64,000 bases of DNA from Bacteroides sp. 214 (GTDB lineage Bacteria > Bacteroidota > Bacteroidia > Bacteroidales > Bacteroidaceae). Each line of letters opens with the position of its first letter. Positions within the stretch are counted from its first letter, which is position 1. Position numbers and translations under genes: made by a program. Where the stretch lies: contig NZ_QVML01000009.1 of the NCBI RefSeq assembly GCF_010501015.1, forward strand, positions 1 to 64,000. The letters are read 5' to 3'. The notes under the pieces are model-generated. The model was not told the origin of the DNA. It saw only the letters and a program-made list of their open reading frames with translations, and made no database searches. Shown in pieces: positions 15,670-26,914 of this stretch.

Positions 15670-17979
15670 ATGAACAAATCAATCCAGTTCTTCATTTTGT
15701 TAGTCTTTATTGCAATATTGTCTTCATGTACAGCCACTAAGTATGTACCTGAAGGGAAGTATTTATTGGACGAAGTGAAGATACAGACCGATAACAAAGA
15801 TGTAAAACCATCTTCGCTCGAACCTTACATCCGTCAGAATGCTAACACCAAGTGGTTCAGCCTGGTGAAAACACAGCTCTATATTTACAATCTTTCGGGA
15901 AGGGATTCTACCAAATGGCGTAATAAAGTATTGCGACGGTTAGGGGATGAACCGGTTATTTATGACGAATATAGTAACGAGCGTACCCGTGAAGAAATGA
16001 CAAAGGCTCTTCAAAATATGGGCTACATGGGTGCAAGTGTCAAAAGCATTCCTAAGATTAATAAGAAAAAGCTGAAAATGACCTACCAGGTTACTACTGG
16101 GAACCCTTATGTAGTCAACAGTTTGCGCTATGACATTCCTGATGATGGGATTCTTTATTTTATGAACAAAGATTCTGCCAGAACCTTGTTGCACGAGGGT
16201 ATGCTTTTCGATGTAAATGTACTTGATGCCGAACGTCAACGTATAACCAATCTGTTGCGGCAAAATGGTTATTACAAATTCAATAAGGAGTATATCACAT
16301 TTGATGCTGATACTATTCGCAATACATTTAAGGTAGATCTCACGATGCATTTGGCTCTCTACCGAGCAGTTTCGGGTGATAGCGCAAAAGAGCATCAACA
16401 ATACACAATCAACGATATCAGCTTCATAACCGAATATGACATGATGCGAACTTCGGCGTTGAGTAGCATAGAAATAAATGACTCTATCCATTATAAGGGA
16501 TTCCCTATTTATTTCAAAGACAAACTATATTTACGTCCAAAAGTATTGGTGGATAATCTTAACCTACAACGTGGTAGCTTGTACGATGAGTCGGATGTGC
16601 AACGAACCTATAATAATTTCGGCCGATTATCTGCTTTGAAGTATTCTAATATCCGTTTTGTAGAGACACAAATAGCTGACAGTAGTATGTTGAATGCGTA
16701 TGTGTTACTGACCAAAAGCAAACATCAGTCGGTTACTTTCGAGATAGAAGGAACAAACTCGGCTGGAGATTTGGGTGCGGCAGCTTCGGTTGCGTATCAG
16801 CATCGCAATTTCTTTCATGGTTCAGAGAGTTTTATGTTTAAGGTGCGTGGTGCTTATGAAGCAATATCAGGACTTACCGGTAATTATCGTAGCGATAATT
16901 ACACCGAGCTTGGTGCCGAGACAAGTGTTAACTTTCCACGTTTCTTGTTCCCTTTTCTGTCGTCGGGATTTAAAAAAAGCATTAGAGCAACGACAGAGTT
17001 TGGCCTACACTACAATTATCAACTCCGTCCGGAGTTTTCGCGAACAGTTGCTGCTGCTTCGTGGGGTTACCGTTGGACACAAAAGCAGCGCATTCAGCAT
17101 CGTATTGATTTACTTGACATCAGTTATCTGTATATGCCTTGGATAGACCCTACGTTTGAACAGAAATATTTGAATGATGAAAAGAATTACATTCTGGAGT
17201 ACAATTACAAGAATAGGCTGATTGTGCGGAGTGGTTATGTATATAATTACAACAGCGTAAACCCCAATCTGATGAATCAAACGTTCAAAACCAACTCACA
17301 TAGTATTCGATTGGGTGTAGAATCGGCAGGTGGATTACTATATCTTTTTTCTAAGGCGGCAGGACTCTCTAAAAATGGAGAAGGAGAGTACTCAATTCTT
17401 AACATCCCGTTTGCACAGTACGTCAAATTTGATTTTGATTTTGCCAAAAATATTGTTATTGACCAGCGTAACTCATTGGCATATCATATAGGAGCGGGGA
17501 TAGCTGTTCCGTATGGTAATGCCAGTGTAATCCCTTTTGAAAAGCAATACTTTTCGGGCGGGGCAAATAGTGTTCGTGGATGGTCTGTGCGTTCACTTGG
17601 ACCAGGTTCGTTCCCCGGAGATGGTAACTTCTTGAATCAGTCGGGCGATATTAAATTAGATATGAATATTGAGTATCGCAGTAAGTTGTTTTGGATATTA
17701 CAAGGTGCTTTCTTTATCGATGCAGGTAATATCTGGACAATCAAAGAGTATGAAGAGCAACCAGGTGGGAAGTTTCAATTTGATAAATTCTATAAACAAA
17801 TAGCAGTGAGCTACGGGTTGGGCTTTCGCTTTGATTTGGACTTCTTTGTGCTTCGTTTTGATGGGGGTATGAAAGCAATAAATCCTGAGTATGAAAAAGG
17901 AAAACGACGTTACCCCATTATTAGTCCTAGATTAAAACGCGACTTTGCGTTTCACTTCGCGGTGGGTTATCCATTCTGA
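15670..17979 (+). CDS. TamL: BamA/TamA-family outer-membrane protein with lipid anchor
   Basis: The 769-residue protein carries a lipoprotein signal peptide (ILSSC, Cys20), several POTRA-like repeats (about 30-330) and a C-terminal Omp85 beta barrel (about 370-769). The RGW motif (VRGWSVRSLGPGSF) and the closing strand ending in FAVGYPF are visible. This lipidated TamA variant of Bacteroidetes is called TamL and is thought to work with TamB in moving material into the outer membrane. A tamB gene is in this window at 57232-61713. It ends one base before the convergent HsdR-N gene. Confidence 0.88.
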   Translation: MNKSIQFFILLVFIAILSSCTATKYVPEGKYLLDEVKIQTDNKDVKPSSLEPYIRQNANTKWFSLVKTQLYIYNLSGRDSTKWRNKVLRRLGDEPVIYDEYSNERTREEMTKALQNMGYMGASVKSIPKINKKKLKMTYQVTTGNPYVVNSLRYDIPDDGILYFMNKDSARTLLHEGMLFDVNVLDAERQRITNLLRQNGYYKFNKEYITFDADTIRNTFKVDLTMHLALYRAVSGDSAKEHQQYTINDISFITEYDMMRTSALSSIEINDSIHYKGFPIYFKDKLYLRPKVLVDNLNLQRGSLYDESDVQRTYNNFGRLSALKYSNIRFVETQIADSSMLNAYVLLTKSKHQSVTFEIEGTNSAGDLGAAASVAYQHRNFFHGSESFMFKVRGAYEAISGLTGNYRSDNYTELGAETSVNFPRFLFPFLSSGFKKSIRATTEFGLHYNYQLRPEFSRTVAAASWGYRWTQKQRIQHRIDLLDISYLYMPWIDPTFEQKYLNDEKNYILEYNYKNRLIVRSGYVYNYNSVNPNLMNQTFKTNSHSIRLGVESAGGLLYLFSKAAGLSKNGEGEYSILNIPFAQYVKFDFDFAKNIVIDQRNSLAYHIGAGIAVPYGNASVIPFEKQYFSGGANSVRGWSVRSLGPGSFPGDGNFLNQSGDIKLDMNIEYRSKLFWILQGAFFIDAGNIWTIKEYEEQPGGKFQFDKFYKQIAVSYGLGFRFDLDFFVLRFDGGMKAINPEYEKGKRRYPIISPRLKRDFAFHFAVGYPF

Positions 17980-18429
17980 TTACAGTGTATCGTAGGCGGG
18001 TATATCGGTGAGAAAAGAATAACTATTTTTTTCGTAATCCATGCGGCAGCAATAATGTTGCATGCCATTGCTCACAATCAAGTAATCTACTTTTAGTACA
18101 ATATTATAGCGGGTAATTTGGTCAAATACTGCCTGCGTGATGGGTATGTCGGGTGCTTTGTATTCAATTATCATGCGGGCAGTAGCGTCGCGACCATACA
18201 ACAAAGTGTCACAACGTTTGGTGGTTGAGTTGAGTTTAAGTGTAACCTCGTTTGCCATTAGTCCTGCCGGATAGCCTTTATAGTTAATCAAAAAATGAAC
18301 AAAGTGCTGCCGCACCCATTCTTCGGGAGTTAGTGCAATGTAGCGCTTGCGGATTATGTCAAAAATGACAGACTTTCCGTTGCGCTTGGCAATTTTAGTT
18401 TCGAATACGGGTAGGTTTAACAATAACAT
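17980..18429 (-). CDS. Orphan HsdR N-terminal-domain protein
   Basis: The 149-residue protein matches the type I restriction enzyme R-protein N-terminal family, a PD-(D/E)xK nuclease-like fold. A candidate active site is the D-(about 15)-EYK pattern: CDTLLYGR followed by MIIEYKAP. There is no helicase domain and no hsdM or hsdS nearby, so it is not a restriction system. Such stand-alone forms are widespread in Bacteroidetes with unknown function. The stop codon abuts the tamL stop. The gene is divergent from the AMP nucleosidase gene. Confidence 0.82.
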   Translation of the reverse strand: MLLLNLPVFETKIAKRNGKSVIFDIIRKRYIALTPEEWVRQHFVHFLINYKGYPAGLMANEVTLKLNSTTKRCDTLLYGRDATARMIIEYKAPDIPITQAVFDQITRYNIVLKVDYLIVSNGMQHYCCRMDYEKNSYSFLTDIPAYDTL

Positions 18430-18433
18430 TTAT

Positions 18434-18441
18434 TATTTTTG
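18434..18441 (+). promoter_or_regulatory. Promoter -7 box of the AMP nucleosidase gene
   Basis: TATTTTTG on the plus strand matches TAnnTTTG, 54 bases before the ATG at 18496. Confidence 0.45.
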
Positions 18442-18495
18442 TGAGTTAAATAATCGTTCCAACTTATACGTGGGACACAAATTTAACGGATAATT

Positions 18496-19272
18496 ATGAA
18501 AACAAAGCAAGAAATCGTTGATAATTGGCTTCCGCGCTACACCAAACGCAACTTGGAAGACTTTGGTGAGTACATTCTGCTCACGAATTTCAATAACTAT
18601 GTCGAGATATTTGCCGAAGCGTTCAATGTTCCGGTTTTGGGAAGAGATGCAAATATGATATCGGCTTCTGCCAATGGAATCACTATCATAAATTTTGGAA
18701 TGGGCAGTCCGAATGCAGCAATTATCATGGATTTGCTTGCGGCTATAAAGCCGGTGGCTTGCTTATTTCTCGGAAAATGCGGTGGAATCGACAAAAAATT
18801 GAAGCTTGGTGACTTGATTTTACCCATTGCTGCCATTCGTGGCGAAGGAACCTCCAATGACTATTTCCCCCCTGAAGTTCCCTCGCTTCCGGCATTTATG
18901 TTGCAACGAGCAGTTTCCTCAGCCATTCGAGACCATGGTCGCGATTATTGGACAGGTACCGTTTATACCACTAACCGTCGTATCTGGGAACATGATGATA
19001 CTTTCAAAAATTACCTTAGAACTACCCGCGCTATGGCTGTGGATATGGAAACAGCCACTCTTTTTAGCGTTGGCTTTGCTAATCATATCCCTACAGGTGC
19101 ACTTTTGCTGGTGTCCGATCAACCTATGATTCCCGAAGGTGTGAAGACTGATAAAAGTGACACACACGTAACACGCAATTTTGTTCGCGAGCATGTAGAA
19201 ATGGGAATTGCTTCATTGCGTATGATAATAGACGAGAAGAAAACAGTAAAACACCTCAAATTTGATTGGTAA
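18496..19272 (+). CDS. amn: AMP nucleosidase
   Basis: Predicted to hydrolyse AMP to adenine and ribose 5-phosphate in purine salvage. The 258-residue protein is the short form made only of the nucleoside phosphorylase fold (PNP/UDP family), lacking the N-terminal regulatory domain of the enterobacterial enzyme; this is common in Bacteroidetes. Family features are MGSPNAAIIMDL, the glycine-rich LGKCGGID, and AVDMETATLF, where the Glu of MET binds the ribose. It is followed closely by holA, whose start lies 11 bases downstream. Confidence 0.88.
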   Translation: MKTKQEIVDNWLPRYTKRNLEDFGEYILLTNFNNYVEIFAEAFNVPVLGRDANMISASANGITIINFGMGSPNAAIIMDLLAAIKPVACLFLGKCGGIDKKLKLGDLILPIAAIRGEGTSNDYFPPEVPSLPAFMLQRAVSSAIRDHGRDYWTGTVYTTNRRIWEHDDTFKNYLRTTRAMAVDMETATLFSVGFANHIPTGALLLVSDQPMIPEGVKTDKSDTHVTRNFVREHVEMGIASLRMIIDEKKTVKHLKFDW

Positions 19273-19283
19273 AAACAAGATTA

Positions 19284-20303
19284 ATGGCTAAGAAAGAGTG
19301 GACATATGAGGGTATCCTCACTGACTTAAAGAACGGAAAATACTATCCGGTCTATTACCTCATGGGTGAGGAAGCCTATTTCATAGACCAAATAGCCGAT
19401 TATATAACCAATAATGTTCTGTCCGAAGACGAGAAAGAATTCAATCAAACCATAGTCTACGGCATGGACACAGACATTTCTACTGTTATTAATGCGGCAA
19501 AGCGATATCCTATGATGTCTAAGTATCAGGTTGTTATGGTGAAAGAAGCGCAGTCGCTGAAGAACCTGGAAGAGCTTTCGTACTATCTACATAAGCCATT
19601 GGAATCGACCATTCTTGTCTTTTGCCACAAACATGGCTCACTCGACCGCCGCAAGAAAGTAGCTGCCGAAATAGAAAAAACAGCGGTACTCTACGAATCA
19701 AAGAAAATAAAAGACGCGCAGCTTCCGACATTTATAGCCTCTTATATTAAGCAAAAAGGTGTCGACATAGAACCCAAAGCTGCAGCTATGCTCGCCGAAT
19801 TTGTTGGCACAGATTTAAGTCGCCTTACTGGTGAACTAGAGAAACTTGTTATAACTCTTCCGCAAGGACAAACCCGTATTACTCCTGAATTAATTGAGAA
19901 GAACATAGGCATTAGCAAAGATTATAATAATTTTGAGTTGCGTAATGCTCTGGTTGAAAAGGATATCCTGAAAGCTAATACCATCATTAAGTATTTTGAA
20001 GAGAACCCCAAAACAAATCCGATACAAATGTCGCTTTCACTACTTTTTTCGTTCTATTCCAATTTAATGCTTGCCTATTATGCGCCCGAAAAGAGCGATC
20101 AGGGTGTAGCTGCTTGGTTGGGATTAAGAAGTCCTTGGTTGGCTAAAGACTACATGACTGCTATGCGAAAATATACCGGTATCAAGGTGATGCAAATCAT
20201 TGGCGAGATACGCCAGGCAGATGCAAAATCGAAAGGAGTAGGGGGCGCTTCCATCTCAAGTGGTGATATTCTTCGCGAACTGATATTTACTATATTGCAT
20301 TAA
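19284..20303 (+). CDS. holA: DNA polymerase III, delta subunit (clamp loader)
   Basis: The 339-residue protein is the delta subunit of the replication clamp loader, which opens the beta clamp. It has the HolA features: a strand-turn near the N-terminus (YPVYYLMGEEAYFID), the strand around TILVFCHKHGSLDRRKK, and the C-terminal helical domain with NNFELRNALVEKD. ATG at 19284 is chosen over an in-frame upstream codon that overlaps the amn gene. A tandem repeat array begins 33 bases after the stop. Confidence 0.92.
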   Translation: MAKKEWTYEGILTDLKNGKYYPVYYLMGEEAYFIDQIADYITNNVLSEDEKEFNQTIVYGMDTDISTVINAAKRYPMMSKYQVVMVKEAQSLKNLEELSYYLHKPLESTILVFCHKHGSLDRRKKVAAEIEKTAVLYESKKIKDAQLPTFIASYIKQKGVDIEPKAAAMLAEFVGTDLSRLTGELEKLVITLPQGQTRITPELIEKNIGISKDYNNFELRNALVEKDILKANTIIKYFEENPKTNPIQMSLSLLFSFYSNLMLAYYAPEKSDQGVAAWLGLRSPWLAKDYMTAMRKYTGIKVMQIIGEIRQADAKSKGVGGASISSGDILRELIFTILH

Positions 20304-20336
20304 GATAAAAAGAAATCCGCCTATGGATCGTGCTCC

Positions 20337-20446
20337 TTCAGCCATAGGCGCACGAGTGTTCATCCATAGGCTCACACCTCTTCGTCCATAGGCTCACGCC
20401 TCTTCAGCCATAGGCTCATGCTTGCTCCGCTTATGGGTTATAGTTT
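20337..20446. repeat. 22-bp tandem repeat array, copy 1
   Basis: Five consecutive 22-base units start at 20337, 20359, 20381, 20403 and 20425. The core is TC-x-x-CCATAGGC(T/G)CAC; the fifth unit is degenerate. Period is constant at 22. The stretch before it (20319-20332) carries an inverted partial copy. A second array with the same period and the CCATA(A/G)GC core is at 42097-42206. There are no spacers, so this is not CRISPR. Confidence 0.8.
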
Positions 20447-21539
20447 GTCAACCATAGTTTAAGTAAAGAAGCCATTAAATTCAAAAGAAAACCTCTTTGT
20501 TGTATACAAAACTTACAATTCTTTTTTAGTGAATTTGTACTATTGACGTAAATAAATTTCTTTTTGTGTATTTGTTGGTCAACAATAGTTTGAAGCAAAA
20601 TTCCAGAGATTCTTTTCATCCTCCTCTTATCTTATCATAACTCTTTCTTATTGGTTATTAATAATTACAAATAGTTCTCTGTTTTTCAGTATTCAGTTTT
20701 CCCTGCTTTTTCAAATAAAGAAGTAAAACAGGTAATCAATTTCTCGACTTATTTCAAAGATATTGGGAGAGAGGAGTTTTCTTATATATGGCCCAAATGC
20801 TATCATAATGTCAAAAATAGCATAAAATAGAAATTTTGCTTATTTGATTCAAAAAACAAACAAAGTAGAAAGAGCCGAAAAGTGGCTTATCTTTCTGATA
20901 GCCAAATGATTAACTCATTTTTAAGCCTAGTAGAATCGTTTTTTTTCGACAAACTGTCCGGGATGGCGAAATTTTTGAAGTATTGAGGCCTTAAAGGTAC
21001 TTTGTTTTATGAAATGTAATGATTTGTTTTATTTTTATAGAGTGTACAAAAGTAAATTGAAAAATACTACTGCATAAAACTATGACGAATTGATAGATTT
21101 GTTTCATTTACAACTATAGCTTTGTGAAATTTGAATATCGGTAATTTACAGTTGTGATATTTACAATTAGAATGGTATTACAGTTATTATTGTAGTATAC
21201 TACTTTACAATAATAAAACAAGTAAATTACGATTTTATATTAAGAAATCATTCTGTGATAATTAACTATTAACACAGTTGTTTTGAATAATATTATTTGT
21301 TGAATATCAGCCGATTATAATATTTTATATAAACGAACAGTGGCTATTTGAGTTATTTGATGGGTTACAGTTGTAAAACACCTCTTTTCTGTTTAGTTGT
21401 AAGTAATTTATTATGCTTATTATTAGCGCTTTATGTAATATTACCTCTTCTAAAAAAACAAATATATTTTAGATCGATGTTGAAGGTTTATTTTACTGTA
21501 TTATAGATTTGTAAATGTAACCTCACAAACTTAAATTTG

Positions 21540-21567
21540 CAAATGTAAAATATATGTTTTACATTTG
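21540..21567. promoter_or_regulatory. 28-bp palindrome upstream of the HTH gene (candidate operator)
   Basis: Perfect 11-bp arms CAAATGTAAAA (21540-21550) and TTTTACATTTG (21557-21567) surround the 6-base TATATG. A further half site AAATGTAA is at 21513-21520. The palindrome ends 11 bases before the -7 box at 21579-21586 and so covers the -33 region, ideal for repression. Binding by the adjacent HTH protein is inferred. Confidence 0.65.
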
Positions 21568-21578
21568 TGCTTTATGTG

Positions 21579-21586
21579 TATCTTTG
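21579..21586 (+). promoter_or_regulatory. Promoter -7 box of the HTH gene
   Basis: TATCTTTG matches TAnnTTTG, 59 bases upstream of the ATG at 21646. Confidence 0.55.
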
Positions 21587-21645
21587 TATTTTAATAATGT
21601 AAAAGCACAACTGTAACAATATAAATCAATAATATTATCTTTATT

Positions 21646-22101
21646 ATGGGAATAAAAGAGAGAATGGAGCTTATAATGGAAAGTGAGAAGTTAACTTCTA
21701 CAGCATTTGCCGAGCGTATTAATGTTGTACCAGGCACCCTTTCTCATATCTTTAATGGCAGAAGCCAGCCAAGCTTGAATGTTGTGATGAAAATAAGTAA
21801 GCACTACCCTAATATAAATTTAGAGTGGTTGCTCAAAGGAGTTGGCGAAATGTATAATCAAAAAAGCGTTCTTGCTGGAGATTCTTACCCAAGTTTATTC
21901 GATTTAAGCGAAGAAATTCCGGCCGAGCGACCGTCTGCTCCGGAAAATCGCAAGGAAATGGCATTAGAAACCCCTAAAAACGAAGCTAACCATACTGTAA
22001 TTCAAGAAGTTAAATATATAGAAAGACCTCCACGGAAAATCACAGAAATTCGAATCTTTTTCGACGATAATACATACGAAACCTTTAAAGGTGAAAAATG
22101 A
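21646..22101 (+). CDS. Helix-turn-helix (XRE-type) regulator
   Basis: The 151-residue protein has an N-terminal HTH of the Cro/CI type (about residues 1-65: TAFAERINVVPGTLSHIF, SLNVVMKISKHYP, LEWLLKGVGEMY). A linker rich in Pro/Glu follows, and a short C-terminal beta-like segment (EIRIFFDDNTYETF). It may dimerise through the C-terminal part. Its own upstream region has a strong 28-bp palindrome over the promoter, suggesting autoregulation. Homologues next to pyrK are common in Bacteroidales. No phage gene is nearby. Regulatory targets are unknown. Confidence 0.85.
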   Translation: MGIKERMELIMESEKLTSTAFAERINVVPGTLSHIFNGRSQPSLNVVMKISKHYPNINLEWLLKGVGEMYNQKSVLAGDSYPSLFDLSEEIPAERPSAPENRKEMALETPKNEANHTVIQEVKYIERPPRKITEIRIFFDDNTYETFKGEK

Positions 22102-22136
22102 GTTGCAAAACCTACTCTTGATGGGCAATTTCATTG

Positions 22137-22144
22137 TATCTTTG
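22137..22144 (+). promoter_or_regulatory. Promoter -7 box of pyrK
   Basis: TATCTTTG lies just after the in-frame TTG at 22134 and 8 bases before the ATG at 22152. A transcript starting near 22150 makes ATG 22182 the likely start. Confidence 0.55.
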
Positions 22145-22181
22145 TGCTTTAATGACTAATTACTCCTCTTTATTACACCAG

Positions 22182-22955
22182 ATGAAAAAATATGTTTTAG
22201 ATCTGACGGTAAGCGAGAGTATTCAATTGAATGATACAAATGTATTACTCAAAATGACTTCCTCGCAACCGCTCCCCGAAATGATTCCGGGACAATTTGC
22301 GCAATTGCGCGTAGACAATTCTCCTACCACCTTCCTGCGTAGACCTATTTCAATCAATTTTGTGGATAAAGCACGCAATGAAGTGTGGTTTATGATACAA
22401 TTGGTTGGTGACGGTACACGTTGTTTAGGACGCTCTGTAGAGGGCTCTGTAATCAATGCAATGTTGCCCTTAGGCAATGGGTTTAGTATGCCCGAAGCTG
22501 CTACTGAGAAGCTACTGCTGATAGGTGGTGGCGTGGGAACAGCTCCTATGCTTTTTTTAGGCGAGCAATTGGCTAAAAAGGGTTATATACCAACGTTTTT
22601 GTTGGGTGCGCGTAGTTCTAAAGACTTGCTGGAACTGGATGAGTTTGGTAAGTATGGCGAAGTATATGCCACTACCGAAGATGGTTCGTATGGCGAACGA
22701 GGATATGTTACTCAACATTCTATATTAGAAGGTGCATTTGATCGAATTTACACTTGTGGGCCAAAGCCAATGATGGTTGCTGTAGCAAAGTACGCTAAGG
22801 CAAACAACATACTCTGTGAAGTATCATTAGAAAACACTATGGCGTGTGGAATTGGAGCGTGTCTTTGTTGTGTGGAAAATACCACTGAAGGTCACGAATG
22901 TGTGTGTGTAGAAGGTCCTGTATTCAATATAAATAAACTATTATGGCAGATTTAA
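22182..22955 (+). CDS. pyrK: Dihydroorotate dehydrogenase, electron-transfer subunit
   Basis: Iron-sulphur flavoprotein subunit that passes electrons from PyrD (class 1B) to NAD+ in pyrimidine synthesis. Starting at 22182 the product has 257 residues: an FAD-binding domain ([10 protein letters not shown] is the flavin motif), a nucleotide-binding part ([26 protein letters not shown]), and a C-terminal [2Fe-2S] site built by the cysteines in [11 protein letters not shown] and ECVCVEGP. The start is chosen by promoter position and by MKKYVLDL, which resembles homologues. The 3' end overlaps pyrD by 13 bases. Confidence 0.95.
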   Translation: MKKYVLDLTVSESIQLNDTNVLLKMTSSQPLPEMIPGQFAQLRVDNSPTTFLRRPISINFVDKARNEVWFMIQLVGDGTRCLGRSVEGSVINAMLPLGNGFSMPEAATEKLLLIGGGVGTAPMLFLGEQLAKKGYIPTFLLGARSSKDLLELDEFGKYGEVYATTEDGSYGERGYVTQHSILEGAFDRIYTCGPKPMMVAVAKYAKANNILCEVSLENTMACGIGACLCCVENTTEGHECVCVEGPVFNINKLLWQI

Positions 22956-23854
22956 GTGTAAAGATAGGTGACTTAAAATTAAAGAATCCCGTGATGACAG
23001 CTTCGGGAACTTTTGGATATGGCGAAGAGTTTGCCGACTTTATAGATATTGCGCGAATAGGCGGTATAATTGTAAAAGGAACTACTCTTCACAAACGTGA
23101 AGGTAATGCCTATCCTCGTATGGCAGAAACGCCCTCAGGTATGCTGAATGCGGTTGGTTTGCAAAATAAGGGGGTAGATTACTTCGTAAATTCGATTTAC
23201 CCACGTATAAAAGAGGTTGATACCAATATAATTGTAAATGTTTCGGGTTCTGCAATAGAAGATTATGTAAAAACAGCAGAAATCATTAATGAACTTGACA
23301 AAATTTCAGCTATTGAATTAAACATCTCTTGCCCCAATGTAAAGCAAGGTGGAATGGCGTTTGGAGTGACTGCCAAAGGAGCAGCAGAAGTTGTTAAATC
23401 AGTGCGTTCTGCTTACAAAAAGACACTTATCGTTAAGCTCTCTCCGAACGTAACCGATATAACCGAGATAGCCCGTGCAGCAGAAGAAAGTGGCGCAGAC
23501 AGTGTTTCATTGATAAATACATTACTAGGAATGGCAATAAACGCCGATACAAGGCGTCCAGTGCTATCTACGGTAACTGGTGGCCTCTCTGGTGCAGCCG
23601 TAAAACCCGTAGCATTGCGAATGGTTTGGCAAGTAGCTAAAGTAGTAAATATTCCTGTCATTGGGCTTGGCGGAATTATGAATTGGAGAGATGCTGTTGA
23701 GTTCTTATTGGCAGGTGCTTCAGCAATACAAATTGGTACGGCAAATTTCGTAGATCCTACTGTAACTGTAAAAGTAATTGAAGGTATTAACGAATACTTA
23801 GAGTTACATAAATGTCAATCAATTTCGGATATAATAGGTGCGCTTGAGGTATAA
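22943..23854 (+). CDS. pyrD: Dihydroorotate dehydrogenase, class 1B catalytic subunit
   Basis: FMN enzyme of 303 residues that oxidises dihydroorotate to orotate, the fourth step of pyrimidine synthesis. The class 1 active-site loop is present as [11 protein letters not shown] with Cys as the catalytic base. Other family segments are [25 protein letters not shown], the phosphate-binding [17 protein letters not shown], and AIQIGTANF. Its 13-base overlap with pyrK and the need for that partner fit the class 1B heterotetramer. A strong bidirectional terminator follows. Confidence 0.97.
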   Translation: MADLSVKIGDLKLKNPVMTASGTFGYGEEFADFIDIARIGGIIVKGTTLHKREGNAYPRMAETPSGMLNAVGLQNKGVDYFVNSIYPRIKEVDTNIIVNVSGSAIEDYVKTAEIINELDKISAIELNISCPNVKQGGMAFGVTAKGAAEVVKSVRSAYKKTLIVKLSPNVTDITEIARAAEESGADSVSLINTLLGMAINADTRRPVLSTVTGGLSGAAVKPVALRMVWQVAKVVNIPVIGLGGIMNWRDAVEFLLAGASAIQIGTANFVDPTVTVKVIEGINEYLELHKCQSISDIIGALEV

Positions 23855-23921
23855 CTAAAAACAAGTGATTGCCATTCGCGGGTGTTTTGGCTGAAAAGTG
23901 ATAATAACGCGATGAAATGGG

Positions 23922-23962
23922 ACAAAAAGAGAAGCTACAAAAACCGTAGCTTCTCTTTTTGT
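23922..23962. terminator. Bidirectional terminator between pyrD and trmD
   Basis: Perfect 17-bp arms (23922-23938 and 23946-23962; core AGAAGCTAC) with a 7-base loop. A-run and T-run flanks allow termination from both convergent genes. Confidence 0.9.
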
Positions 23963-24062
23963 TTTACCCATAAATGGTAAGTTGATTTCTATGTTCTATT
24001 TCACTCTTTTCTACGGTTATCCTCAACGAATACAACAATTGAAAATACTTAACGAAAAGAGT

Positions 24063-24740
24063 TTATTCCTTTAATAAGTCCGGACGAAGTCTTTTTGTGC
24101 GTTCCAAAGACTGCTGCAATTCCCATTCTTTTATCTTTGCCTCGTGCCCTGAAAGAAGTACATCAGGTACTTCCCATCCTTTATAATTTGCCGGACGGGT
24201 GTATACCGGTGCAGCTAATAAGTTATCTTGAAAAGAGTCGGATAGTGCAGATTGTTCGTCGGAAATAACACCGGGTATGATTCGTACGATGGAATCGGCA
24301 ATAACAGCTGCAGCAAGTTCGCCACCAGTCAATACATAGTCTCCAATACTTATTTCTTTCGTAATCAGGTGTTCGCGAATGCGGTAGTCTATGCCTTTGA
24401 AATGGCCGCAAAGGATAATTAGGTTATTTGCAAGAGAGAGTGTGTTGGCTGCTTTTTGGTTAAATTGCTCACCATCGGGCGTTGTGAATATCACCTCATC
24501 ATACTCTCTTTCGGACTTCAGTTTGTTTATACAACTCTCTATTGGCTCTATTTTCATTACCATACCGGCAAATCCACCAAAAGGATAGTCATCTACCCGG
24601 CGATGTTTGTCGGTAGCATAATCACGAAGGTTGTGGATGTGTATCTCTGCAAGTCCTTTATTTTTTGCACGTTGCATAATGGAGCAATTGAAGAAACCTT
24701 CAATCATTTCGGGCAATACCGTAATAATATCTATGCGCAT
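24063..24740 (-). CDS. trmD: tRNA (guanine-N1-)-methyltransferase
   Basis: Methylates G37 next to the anticodon in tRNAs reading CUN, CCN and CGG, preventing frameshifting. The 225-residue protein shows the TrmD trefoil-knot motif ([15 protein letters not shown]), the SAM-binding [12 protein letters not shown], and the C-terminal LLSGHEAKI segment. The length is normal. It is divergent from ligA, and its start at 24740 is fixed by a TACTTTTG box just upstream. Confidence 0.96.
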   Translation of the reverse strand: MRIDIITVLPEMIEGFFNCSIMQRAKNKGLAEIHIHNLRDYATDKHRRVDDYPFGGFAGMVMKIEPIESCINKLKSEREYDEVIFTTPDGEQFNQKAANTLSLANNLIILCGHFKGIDYRIREHLITKEISIGDYVLTGGELAAAVIADSIVRIIPGVISDEQSALSDSFQDNLLAAPVYTRPANYKGWEVPDVLLSGHEAKIKEWELQQSLERTKRLRPDLLKE

Positions 24741-24742
24741 AG

Positions 24743-26815
<2,073 letters not shown>

Positions 26816-26876
26816 CAATTTAATACGAATATGTAAAATAGGGTTTATATCTGTCTGCAAAAGCCGAATTTATTTG

Positions 26877-26884
26877 TACTTTTG
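26877..26884 (+). promoter_or_regulatory. Promoter -7 box of dapA
   Basis: TACTTTTG covers the TTG at 26882, so translation must begin at ATG 26915. Confidence 0.55.
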
Positions 26885-26914
26885 CGCAGGTTTAAAAGAG
26901 ACGAAATAATACAC

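Larger units (their letters stand above)
20304..21645. other. 1.3-kb AT-rich intergenic region
   Basis: No convincing gene lies here. The first part holds the 22-bp tandem array (20337-20446). The middle (20450-21000) shows small hairpins, such as AAAGAGCC with GGCTTATCTTT near 20868, that I cannot assign. A minus-strand TACTTTTG at 21047-21054 could start an unannotated RNA running leftward. From 21100 on, TTACA/TGTAA motifs recur, including the 12-bp palindrome GTAGTATACTAC (21192-21203) and TTACAGTTGTAA (21365-21376), ending in the 28-bp palindrome upstream of the HTH gene. Confidence 0.6.

Noticed and set aside
17980..18429. Type I restriction system
   Set aside because: Only the HsdR N-terminal-like domain is present; no helicase, methylase or specificity genes in the neighbourhood.
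20337..20446. CRISPR array
   Set aside because: The 22-bp units are directly adjacent with no spacers, and no cas genes are present; same for 42097-42206.
20431..20619. 62-codon minus-strand open frame in the long gap
   Set aside because: Biased composition, overlaps the 22-bp array and shows no family features.
20860..21000. Possible structured RNA in the 1.3-kb gap
   Set aside because: Small stems are visible but match no RNA family I recognise (not tmRNA, RNase P or SRP RNA), so no RNA gene is called.
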